Source of the DNA: Purshia tridentata | Lineage: Eukaryota > Streptophyta > Magnoliopsida > Rosales > Rosaceae | DNA length: 64,000 nucleotides | Assembly: GCA_003254885.1 (NCBI GenBank) | Contig: QANT01004022.1 | Location: 62,001-126,000, forward strand | Reading direction: 5' to 3' | Program-made: the position numbers and the translations under genes | Notes under the pieces: generated by a model | Told to the model about the DNA's origin: nothing | The model's input: the letters and a program-made list of their open reading frames with translations, nothing else | The model's database searches: none | Part shown: piece by piece, positions 12,520 to 23,890 of the stretch | Position numbering within the stretch: the first letter of the stretch is position 1 | How the letters are laid out: each line of letters begins with the position of its first letter

Positions 12520-15500
12520 TCAGTAGTAACTCCCATAATACGCCTGAGGAACTGAAGCAGGTTGCTGAGCCGGTGCTATAGCTGCTGCTGCTGTTGCTGC
12601 TGCCGGGGTTGGCTGTGCATAGCTTTGTGGAGGAAACGCCGCTGGCTGCAATTAAAATTGTAATCAAACTATTAGCTCTGATACAGGTGGCAGAGAGAGA
12701 AGAAATTAAAATGAGAAAAACTAAAATAAATTAAAGAAACAACAAGAAGATTGAAAGAAAACCCAATCAAATGCATGTTGGATACCTGAGCAGGATATGT
12801 AGCGGGATAAGCACCATAAGCGGCAGTTTGTGGCACCACTGCTGGAACTTGCTGATTAGTGTAGCCGCTTCCATAACCACCATATGCATTGTATGCCTAT
12901 TAAAAAAATTAACAAATGAATCAAATACATCATTTTAAAGAAAAAAGATTAGAACCGAACTCCAACGAGTGAACAAAACAACTGGTATTCAATCTTGAAT
13001 AATAACAGATTAAACAAAACTAATGGTAGTCTATCAAATGCATCATGTCAGAGAACTACCTGTTGGGTATAACCAGGGGTCCACTGTTGTCCCTGTGCTT
13101 GTGTAGCTGGTGGCCAAGCTTGAGGCTGTACACCATAACCAGCTGCCCACTGGTTTTGCGTACTTGGATATGCTCCCATGATAGACTGGGCAGGTGAAGG
13201 AACACCAGAGTAAGATTTTGCTATCTTAGCTTTATCAGAAGCAAGAAAGTCCTCAGCTTGACGTTTTTTCAACTCTGACGTGGTGCTTCTATGAAGTAAG
13301 AAAAGCTTAGCATGCCGATCCTCAGCCTTCTTGATAGACTGTGCATCTCCAAAGAGATTTAGAAACTGCAAAATCATTTCTAAGCACATCAGAAATTGAG
13401 GCCAAAAATATAAAAATCCTTGAGAAACAGAGCATTCAGGCAATTAAAAGACTAAACAGATAAATTGAAATTAACTTGGATGTACACTTGTTCAACAGCA
13501 GTTTCAGAAAAAGAATAAATATATTTCATCACTGGCTGAACATCAGCATGCACTGAGATAGTAATAACACACGACAACACGACAAAGTAAAACTTACAAA
13601 GCAGACCGAACCTTAACTCTTCCTACTCCCAGAGGAAGTCTATTCCCCAAAAACAAGAACATCAAGTTCTCCAGTTAACAAAAGACATGATCAATATTAA
13701 CTAGCCGAACTTGAGACCAACATCGAAATTCTCAGGGACTTGAGGCCCGTCCTTTAAGTTTCAATATTTAATGTGTGTTTGAGAGAGAGAGAGAGAGAGA
13801 GAGAGGCTCCACTCAAATATCATGCTACTCAACTCAAGGTCTAGTACAGTAAAATATACCTCTTTAAATAGTCAAGTCTGGCAACAAAACATAAAATATA
13901 TACCTCCAAATAGATGCTAGATAGCTCCTCTCTTTCAGCAACACTCGCAAAATTGGGGCTCTCTGAGTTGGGCTCTATGAACTTCAAAACCAATGAATCT
14001 AGGTAATCAATTTGCTTTGGCGGTGACTGTATTGACTCAAAATGTATTACGGCCTGCATGTACAATTAACAGAAAATGAGAAATTAGCCCAATGTCCACA
14101 AGAGAGAGAGGAAAAGAAGGGGGGGTAGAGAGAGAGAGAGAACCTCAAGAAATGGTTTTGACAATTGTACATGCTCAACTGCTTCAACTAAAATTTCTCT
14201 AGCTTTTTCAGCATTCAAAGATACCTAGGAACAAAAAAAATGCACATCATAACCAGCCAAAATTTATGGATGCATATCATAACATGAATTTAGTTCATTT
14301 GAATTTAAATCATCAATTTCCCATTTGGATTTTTGAAAAAAAAAAATACATATAAGTGATAATTCATATATTCCGGAGGAGAAAACACAAACATACACAT
14401 TAAATCTTAAAGGAATCACCAAATTAAACAACTCTAGGAATGTTAAAAGGTTCATTCTATCAACAGAAGACAATTATGTAATATGGCTACAAGTTACATC
14501 CTATAAAGGAATGGGAAAGGGAACATAAGTGTTAACTAATTTTGACTGTAAGCCATAAAAAGACAGACATCAACTCATAACTTACCAGGTATGTGAACCG
14601 AGAGTACTGAGCAAACAACATGGGTAATGTCTGTGAATGCTCTTTTCCTTTTTCAATGGCAATGGCCTGCTCATATAAAGAGTACGCCTCTTCCAGATTA
14701 CCCTGTGAAAAATAAAGACATGACAGATTTAAACATCCATATGCACATGGAAACTGCAAAGGTTCAACTTGTTTACATCATCTTACCAGACGGTGTTCCA
14801 TGCTTGCATGCTTAATGATTGCTTCAAGAAGACCGGGTGAAATTTCAGAATGTACAAGTTGATAGGCAGCCCGAGCACCAGGTATATCCCCACTGTGCTC
14901 TTTAAACCGAGCAGCGAAAAGGTGAATCTCCGGTTGCCTCTGCCATTTCAAGACAAAAAAGTCATACATGAAAAATATAACTGGAGAAAAAGAATGTCAT
15001 TGGCTGAACGTAACACAAGGGGGCCTGCTCCCAAGCATAGTACATTTATGAGCAATATCAACAGTTCAGTACATAAAAGGCTCTACTAATGAGAAATAAA
15101 AAGGTCCCCTGTTATCTAACTGTATCTAATGTGAGGGGGTAAAAAGTGAATATACAAAAAGCCTATTCATCAATTGGGAAAGATAAGAATTCTAAACAAA
15201 GAGAAAAAAGATAAATGAAAAGAAGGGCATGGAATTAATCATATTCCATAGCATTCCAGCTCACTTTCAGAGTTCACTAGTCAATAATACTTGAAGCCTA
15301 TAACCACACTCATTTTTGTGGATAAGAGGCCAGGTCAACATATACTCCATTCTAGACAAAAATCTTGGCACTATCCGTGTTCATTCAAAACAGTGGACTT
15401 CATAACTTGAGAAAAAACTTGCAGACTCATAACCCTCTCAGAGATGATCTCCACCAAACTTCTACAACCTTGGGACTTTAAAATTTTCAGAGTGTGCTAT

Positions 15501-18500
15501 CACACTAGATTTCAATTTTATTCCACTTTCCAACCAAACTAGTTACAGGTATACATGATAGATAAGAAACTATAATCCTCATATTTCAAAAATAAACAAT
15601 ATACATGGACTCAAAAGCTCATTCTTCTCTCTATTGATGTCAAAAGTGGACAGTAACAAGTAAATAAGCTAGAAGGTATTACCTTCACAAAAACCTGGGT
15701 TGCACGAGCAAGAGCATTATTGGCAAGATCCAAACTTCCACTGGTTTCCATACATAGAACATATCGAATCCAGTATTCAGGATAATTAGCACAAGCAATT
15801 AGGCACCTTTCATATAGCTTGACCACCTGGTTCACAAAAGAAAAAAAAAAAAAAGTAATGATGAAAAGGTACATCCATTCACCATAAAAGTAACCAATGG
15901 ATAAACAAAACAAAAAAGGAGATATGCACAAGAAATACTCCGTTAGAAGAACAGAGAGGCCCCTCAAATAGGAAAGGAGGGACCCTCCTTGCCTGACAGA
16001 CAGATGGTTAGGAAGATAAGAAGATACCTGCATGCATAACATTGGAACTTTAAAAAGAATAAAATTTACTAACACATCATGAACCTAGAACGTCCACTGA
16101 CAAATGAGGGTTTGAAATACTTAGCCTCAAAGAAACCAAATCGTAGGCCCATGCTTTAGTCTCAGTTCAATTTCCCGTTTTAAAAGTTGCTTCATCCAAC
16201 GGTTTAGCCAATAAAGCATATGATGCAGCAAATATTACTTAACTGTGAGTCAATGTATAACAAGCAGAGCAACTAAAAACTACAAGACAAAAAATCAAAA
16301 AACAAAACCAAACTCACTAAAAATACCTTGTTAAAGTCGCCTTCCCTTTCTATAAAGTCAAGGTAGTTGTTCCAATTTTCAAGCTCTGCAGCATTGAGGG
16401 GACGCACATGAAAGTAGGGCCTCCTAATAGCTGTTTCAAAACTGATGATCTTAGAATCGAACTCTTTAGCTTTCTTATACATCTCTTCTCTAACAGTGAT
16501 ATACTTCTCCAACTCCTCTGCTTCCGTTAAGCTAGCAATTACAGGTTTAGGAGACTGCTCTGCAGCATCAGGCTGAACCTCTTCCCCATTTACTTGGTCA
16601 CCACCCTCTGAAGGTGCATCTGCTGCAGCAGCAGCAGCAGCTTCTTCAGCAGTCCTCAATTCTGAGAGGGGTCGACTACCCGCCAATTCCTTAAAGCTGT
16701 TAAAACCATTGGCACCATGAATACAAAATAAATTTTCAACATTATGCATGAAATGGTGCAATATGTACATAAATTTTTACACACAGTGAGGAACATTCAA
16801 AACTATGCATGTATACAATTGTAGTGCATTCTGTAAAGCTACATTATGAGAGTCGTATAGAAGAACCACAATTTATGCACATATATTCATACATATATAA
16901 GCAAATATGACAAGGGGCATCCATCACTTGATGACAAGGAAAACAGAAATACACTCTTGTGAAGGTCATGTGAATGTTTTTGAACCATTTTAAGTATTTG
17001 AGTTAACCGCATGCATGGCCACAGTCATACATCCAGAGATAAAGTAGGAATCAGGCATCCCCAAATTCAATTATGAAAAAAGATCAGCAGGCATTCAATG
17101 CAACGGGTAAATTATAACTGAATCTTTACCAAACTCTACCCTAAATTTCAGGCCACAGCATATGCACGAGCCCATATATGATACAAGGTGAGCACATATC
17201 ATCAGACTTAGTCATGGATGAATATATGATAAAAAGAAGCAAATGGCAGCAATGCATCACACATACCAATAAAACAGTCCCCTGCCCTACCAAACAAATA
17301 ATTCAGAAACCAGCAACAAACACTGGAAATCGCCTCCAACATAGTCTTCAATGCAATACTAAGTGAAATGTAATGCAAAATTGGAAAACCCTAATACTTA
17401 AATTATATATTTAAACAATTATATAAATCTACAAAGTGTAACCACCTGTTGAAATAGCGATCCAATTGTTGATTTGGATTCTCTAATATTCGCGAGTAGA
17501 TCATTGCAAGGCGGCCCCACTCCTGCTGCATATATTCATATTCTATGTACTTATCCCAAAGAGGAAAAGACAGGTAATCTGTTCCAACATAAGCTAATCC
17601 TCGCTCAAAAAGCCTGAAAGATAATAACAGGAAGTAATGTGATGAGATGAGTACAATTATCAATAAAGCTGAGGTAAAGACATCCATGAAAGGGAGACAC
17701 CGGCACAATTCACTCTAAGACCATATGACACTTCTAAACGCTGCATTTACCTTCCTGAAAATAACCATACTATGTCCGTCAAATGGAGCAGTGATAGAGG
17801 CCATGTAAGCCCTTAACTGGACGAGATCTTCCCAGCAGCAATTTGCATAATGATACACTTCAGAGTGCCAAAGTTAAATAGAGCCATAATTCATTGAAGA
17901 CTAAATTACTAAGATGCAGGTCTTCATGGTAAGGGAGATAGAACAGATATATTGAGGCCAAAAAATATAATTAGATCCTTAAAAGAAAACACAACAAAAC
18001 AAAAATCTACACCAGTACAGTAGCCTCAAAATCAAGGGATTGCACATCAGAAAATAATTTCTGAAGTGCATTCCCATCAAACCTTTCCGTCATACATGTG
18101 AGGAACCACTGTGGCAATCATTCTGAAATAATGTTAGAAAGCAAAATACCAGTTCCTTGCAACTGAGAAAATTGAGCAATCATAAACTCCCAAAGCAAGA
18201 CCAACAATAACAATGCATAAATGAACAACTATTACCTTCTGACAGTGTCTGGATCTCCATATGTGCTTATGGCAAATATGCAGTAATGCAACCAAATGTC
18301 AACTGAATAGGTAACACCTTGAACTGCTTGTTCATAAACCTCCACAACTTTATCGATAGAACCTAGACGTGCCTCATGGTCTGCATACTTTTTCCAATAC
18401 CCATAACACAAAGGAAATTCTGCTAAAAAAGCATCATAAACTTTTCGAATTTTCAATATGTTATCCTGCATATGTACGTAGAGAAATATGTTAGTTCCAA

Positions 18501-20184
18501 ACAAAACTGCTAGGTACAAAATATAAATCATATTCAAATAGACAGTGAATTACGAAAGCAAGAGCACTGATAAAACAGTAACCAACAATACCTATTGTAA
18601 TGACATTTTGGAGTGGCTAGGGAAAAGCAAACACATAAAAAATAAAACAGATGTATGTGAAAATGAGAACTCTCATTGAAGGAATAAGGAACAAATTGCA
18701 CCTTGCAGCAAATAACATGTCAAAAATGGTAGAGAACTGAGACAGTGTAAAAATCATATAATACATGTCTTGTGCCATCCACTGGGATAATATACCCTAT
18801 TGAACAAGCCGAAAGCACCTAATTGATTTTACACACCAGGTAAAAGCAGCTAATTCTCAACCAAATCCTTCTCTTGTATTTCTTTTTAAATGACATAAAA
18901 ATCATACAGCCATCTCTTAATGAACTTCCATTGTTATAAAAATAACTGGAGAGAAAATTGACTAATGATGGCAAATTGAATCTAACAAACCTCTGAAACC
19001 TTCTCTGTCTCTTCAATTAAAGCTGTCCAAGCATTAAAATCCACGGAATTAGCCCTCACAATGTTCCATAGTCTATCTTCTTCAGCAGACATAGCTGGAA
19101 CAAAAGAATAACAAAAATAAGTATAAGAAAGCATGTAAACAGCTAAATGAATTCAATCCAGAAATCCAGATACATGACTCTGGAAGGAGGAATAAAATAA
19201 CAAACAGATGAAGATTTGAAGAGATAACTATAAACACCTTCCAAAATTATTAACAAACCAATCTTTTGAAATTTGTAAATTTGTTTACAAAAATAATTAT
19301 AATAACAGAGCAAACCTATTCCTGAGCTGAGGATACAGTTACTATCTGACAGGGAAAGCATCATCTTATATTTTTATGGTGTGTAGCATCATCATACATT
19401 TTAGCATAACCATAAAGAATTTGATGAAAATTTCAAAATTTGTTCACAAGATACTATCAAGTCATACAACAAACGATATTCTTTTCTGTAGAATGTACAT
19501 TTTTATATCATGCTACCATGACAACAAAAGGATAATTTTGGCATTGTTAGAAACTTCTTCAGATTTAGATTTGGTTTGGAGATAAATGCATCACTTTTAA
19601 TCCTCAAACTAGTCCTTAACCAATGATCAACATAAATGAGTTCTGTTTAATACACTGCTGTTACATAATCATGAAGCTAACGTCAAAAAAGACATACCAG
19701 AACCATCCCCAAATTGTTGGGCATCAACTGATCCAGCCACGTTATCTGAAGCATCTCCATTATCAACTGATGAAATAGTTCCAACTCCAGAAGCAGGAAC
19801 ACCATTGACAGAAGAATCGTAACTAGCAGCTTGGGCTGACCCCATGGCTTCATTTACATTACCAGTAACATTCGCACCAGCATCAGTCCCTTCAACAGCT
19901 GGCTTAGTCTCATATGTTGTATAAGGATGTGATTCTTGCATGTGAGAATCGGGATCCAATGAATATGTGTTTCCATCACCTATGTTAGAACCAACGGTCA
20001 TTGAAAAAGTTGCATCTGCAGGAGCACTAGAGGCAGAAAAGTCTGTGATAGCCTCAGAATTCAAGGCACCTGTATCGGGGGCAATATTTGAGCTGGCATC
20101 TGCATAGCCTGTCGTAGTATAGCCTGCTGATGTATATCCCATCACTGCAGATGTTTGAGCAACAACTGTTTCACTGTCCCCCAT
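12520..20184 (-). CDS. PRP39: Pre-mRNA-processing factor 39 (U1 snRNP)
   Basis: Thirteen coding exons in transcript order: 20184..19698, 19094..18991, 18465..18236, 17613..17446, 16696..16327, 15826..15683, 14939..14787, 14702..14586, 14224..14144, 14053..13904, 13365..13060, 12896..12786 and 12645..12520. The total is 2547 nt, or 848 residues. The N-terminus is a Ser/Thr/Ala/Gly-rich tract. HAT repeats start at [20 protein letters not shown] and include [45 protein letters not shown] and [19 protein letters not shown]. Between repeats is an alanine run followed by an acidic linker. The C-terminus is rich in Gln, Ala, Tyr and Pro and ends [11 protein letters not shown]39 is a U1 snRNP component needed for 5' splice-site choice. 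In plants it affects flowering time. A non-coding first exon ends at about 20769 (CTCAG|GTACG), giving a 5' UTR intron. Confidence 0.95.
13781..13806. repeat. (GA)n microsatellite in a PRP39 intron
   Basis: A perfect GA dinucleotide run of about 12-13 units lies in the intron between the exons at 13365 and 13904. Shorter AG runs occur at about 14100-14140. Confidence 0.9.
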
Positions 20185-21608
20185 ACTTGATGATCAAATT
20201 TGTACCTTAATATCGTGCAAACTGAAAAAATATAAATAATAAACTCAAACAAACTTCAACCAATTCAGGAAGTGAGAGAGAGAACTTATACAAATTGAAA
20301 AAACTTAGGATAGGTTCAATATGTTACATTTAAAAACTGTCACAAATTCTCTCTTTCCCCCATAAAATTTTGATAAGTTTTAAACCATTCATTACATACG
20401 GGTTGATAAAAAACTATAGTGAATATTTTTTGATGAAATTTTGTGAATATAATCTCTTATTCCACTCTTTAATTTCGTTATCCAAATTAAAATATTTATA
20501 ACAGAACATAAAATAAGAAAATTGTAGCTAAGTAGTGTATAATACATATCCAATCGAACATACTGGGGCTACTAAAGCCACTAGGGAGAGAACTCAAATT
20601 AAATTGAGAAAATAAACAAGAAGAATTAAAGAAAATTGTAGCAAAAAACAAAGCACAGTGTATACGATTAGCAGCAGAATTATACGATAAGCCTAGGGTT
20701 TGGCAGGATAAACCTAATAGGAAAGCGAACTGGAAGAAACAGAAGAATGGAACTGCAAGAAGACGTACCTGAGGTGAGAGACGGCGTCGTTTCCAGAGAG
20801 TTCTTGAACTGAGCTTCGGGTAAGATAGAGATAGAGAAAGAGAGAGAGAGATTTTAAAGCCCTTTCGCTAAAACTTTTGGTGGTAAAAACGAAACGCAGA
20901 GAGAGAGAACAGAGGAACGAGTTACAAACTGAAGCGGTAGGCGTAGTAGGGCATATAACGGGAGGCGTGTACCCCTCCGTGTGGTCTCTTTTGTTTTCTT
21001 TATTTTCTTTATTTTCAGAATGACGTGCAGCTTCCGGATGTGGACAACAAGATCATGATGGTGATGATGATGGGCTATGGCTTAAATCAGGCCCGTTCAA
21101 ATTTTGTAGATAAAGAAGGTAAGTTTTGGGCTTGGTGTGATTGACTACGGCCCAGTTGAATAATAAAAAGGTCTTTGATTATGGTCTCCAAAGTGATTTT
21201 GTTTATGGAAGGACACCAAGATCAATTGGTACAATAGATAAGGTAATGATAGAGAAGTGAGTGTGAGACACATAATTTGATAACTTTAATAAGTAATAAA
21301 AATGGTAATTGGCAAATGTTGACATACCATGATTAAATGACCTTTAAAAAGACTGAAGTAACATCAATATTTGCTTAGTTACGATAAGAAATTGAAGTTC
21401 AAGTAACAAAATCTCATAATCAAACATGATGAAATGGTATTGTAAGTTTCACAAGCGTATTATGAAATATCGTTTAAGTTATGCACTTAAGAGTTTGGAT
21501 TATTTACTGATATTTTTCGTGTTCGCATACACATCACACATTTTCAAAGCTTCAAATTATGAATAAAACAAATCATTTGGTCCAATGCAGATTGATCCAC
21601 TGTTAGGT
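20185..21608. other. PRP39 leader and promoter, and 3' flank of the next gene
   Basis: The left part holds the PRP39 5' UTR, including a probable leader intron from about 20213 to 20768. A TAGGGTTT motif (reverse telo-box) at 20694-20701 lies inside that intron. The GA-rich sequence near 20830-20920 is probably at the transcription start. The rest is AT-rich and featureless, with the 3' end of the gene at 21609-22537 (-) at its right edge. Confidence 0.5.
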
Positions 21609-22537
21609 TCAAGTGAAACTTGATTTCCCTATTCCAAGATTTGCTTCTTGTTTTGGTATCATGGGTTTTTGAACTCTACGTTGCACTAGACCATTCTTGT
21701 TAATGAATGCTTTATTGGAGACTTTGGTCATGTTCATAGGCCTTGTTGCCTTAACTTGACTTGGGGCTATCTTGGTTTGGGCAGGTACTCTCTCTTTTGT
21801 GCTATGCACTCTGAAAGCTGAAGATTTCTTATCAGTAAGCTTGTTTCTACTCCCAATCATCCCATCATTCTCTGAAAGTCAAAAGCTAAAAGACTTTAGT
21901 GTATATAGATGACAACAAAACAAGAGTTTCTAAAAGAATACCAAACGAACTCTATATTACCTGGACTAGATAAGACTGCACGAGGACGTAAGACTGAACA
22001 AGCTCTAACAATTGGTCTATTAGCCTTGCCAAGATGTCTGTTTTTCCCTTCTGTCCTTAACAAGTAAACATTTTGTCAGATAAATTTAGATGGAAACATC
22101 TCTAGCTCTACATGAAGCAATGAAAGAGTAATTAATAACCAGATTAATGGTTAATTAATCAACCTGTGGATGAAGAAATTGATTGTCCTGCTAACTTGGG
22201 AACATAAGCCTTCATGGTTTTGTCAATTAATGGTAAAGAACAGCTCTGAGTCTGCTTCACTGAATATTTTAAGCTACTATATATCAGACAAAAATTAAAT
22301 TGTTAATAACATTTCAACAAGTGATGAAACTAAATTGTACCCTCAGAGACTTTTGTCAACAGAAATGCTCTGTGATCATTCTGTGGAGAAAGATCATCTT
22401 CTTCTTCATGTACCCTCACCTTCACTTTAGGATACACTTCATAATCCAAAAGAAGCAAAAACAAACTTACATGATATTACCCACAAAGTGAAGCTCAAAC
22501 AGTAAGTAGAACAAAAATCAGATTAGAATTACTCACT
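21609..22537 (-). CDS. Small basic plant protein with intron-split start codon
   Basis: Five coding pieces in transcript order: 22537 (the A of ATG), 22436..22341, 22259..22164, 22050..21961 and 21871..21609. The total is 546 nt, or 181 residues. All four introns sit in phase 1 and every junction has a good GT..AG. The reading starts MYPKVKVRVHEEEDDLSP, continues QNDHRAFLLTKVSEV and then AYVPKLAGQSISSST, and ends in a Lys/Arg-rich tail (GLVQRRVQKPMIPKQ). I recall plant proteins beginning MYPKVKVR but cannot name a function. The basic tail could suggest nucleic-acid or microtubule binding; that is speculation. No in-frame ATG exists upstream in the exon ending at 22537, which supports the split start. 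An upstream leader exon from about 22870 to 22537 is inferred. Confidence 0.72.
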
Positions 22538-23575
22538 TTGATTTGTTTGTGCTTCAAAACACAGAAACAGGAATCACCCACAAACAGAATGCAATAGAAT
22601 TAGAGGCTAACAGAGAGTTGCTGAATTTGAAATTTGTCGTTGTCTGTTTTCGAATTGGAATGGCTTTGGCTAGTCCTGAATTCAATGCCTTGGAGGACAT
22701 GCATGGAATGATGGAATTGGAACCTGCAGAAATCTTTGTTGGGTTTTGAAGCATAAAATGTCGATGGCAATGCGTATGCTGGAGGGTTTGTGTTAGCGTC
22801 GGACAGAAGAAACAAGCACCTGGTAATAAAAGCGAATAATGCCATCTCCATTTCTTGACTTGAAAACCAAGAAGAATCGATTCATCTCTCACTGAGCGCC
22901 CATTGCCACACACGTGGGTTAAATTTAAAATTTTGGTGTTTGTAGTTTAGGCCCTTTTTCACTTAGATAGTTAGATTATGAATCTATGATCACTTTAATT
23001 ATAATCACATATAATTGCATATTTGTACAATTAAGTCACACATAATGATCAAATAATAGCTTTGTATACAAGGCTCACATGGGCATTTACAGTAATTGAT
23101 TAAACAAATTAAAACGATATAAGTTAAAAAAAATTCAAACTAGATTAAAATTCTAACTGAACATTTGTTTTACGTTTTCTTCCTAAATTTTAAAAAATTT
23201 AATACTTTTGTAGAATTTGCAGCGTTCCAAGTGGCCGCATGCATTACGTTTTAATCATTTTAGTAAGGATTTTAAGATAAAATTCACAACACTAGTTTTT
23301 TCATGCAGGAAAAATAAATATGAAAATGTAAGGTAAATTACGTCGTCAATGTATGTAATTTTCTTTTTTTATTTTTAGTTAATTTTTTTTTTGTTGAATA
23401 GTTCTGTTTTAATTAATTTGGTAAAAAAAGACAAATAACTACAATTCCGGAGTCACTACTAAAAACACCAAACGACATGTCGTTTCCAGAAGTCAAGTCT
23501 TCGATTACCTAGACCAACCCTCCTCCTCCGCGCAACAGCCACTTCACTCCACCATTTTATCTCTCAATCTCTCTC
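22538..23575. other. Divergent promoter region
   Basis: This stretch holds the leader exon of the minus-strand small protein (about 22538-22870) and then AT-rich sequence up to the TOM9 start. Open frames in the leader exon on both strands look spurious, because none joins in frame to the downstream exons. Confidence 0.5.
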
Positions 23576-23890
23576 ATGGCGAGCCAAGCCCGAAAAGGCG
23601 GAGTCTCCCTCCCCGAGAGGCGAAACCCCAAGAAGGAAGACAACAACGGCTTGATCGCGAAGCTCTCGCAGTCTCAAATCGTCGCTCGGGGCAAGCAAGC
23701 CGCGTCCGACGGCGCGTTCGTCTCGAAGAAGCTCCTTAAGAGCACCGGCAAGGCCGCGTGGATCGCCGGCACCACCTTCCTCATCCTCGTCGTGCCGTTG
23801 ATCATCGCCATGGACCGCGAGCAGCAGATGAACGAGCTGGAGCTCCAGCAGGCCAACATTCTCGGAACTACGGGTCCTCCACCGAAATGA
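23576..23890 (+). CDS. TOM9: Mitochondrial import receptor subunit TOM9 (plant Tom22)
   Basis: A single-exon gene of 104 residues. Its core KKLLKSTGKAAWIAGTTFLI and VVPLIIAMDREQQMNE is the diagnostic block of plant TOM9, the shortened Tom22 homologue. One membrane segment lies at about residues 60-79. The N-terminal cytosolic arm is short and basic, unlike the long acidic arm of fungal Tom22. The short C-terminus (LELQQANILG) faces the intermembrane space. In the family, TOM9 organises the outer-membrane TOM complex that imports nuclear-encoded proteins. The coding region is much richer in G+C than its surroundings. A possible splice donor (TCG|GTACC) 23 nt after the stop could start a 3' UTR intron. 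Confidence 0.94.
   Translation: MASQARKGGVSLPERRNPKKEDNNGLIAKLSQSQIVARGKQAASDGAFVSKKLLKSTGKAAWIAGTTFLILVVPLIIAMDREQQMNELELQQANILGTTGPPPK

Noticed and set aside
22554-22913. Open frames in the leader exon of the split-start gene
   Set aside because: They end at stops before the donor, and neither joins in frame to the downstream coding exons.
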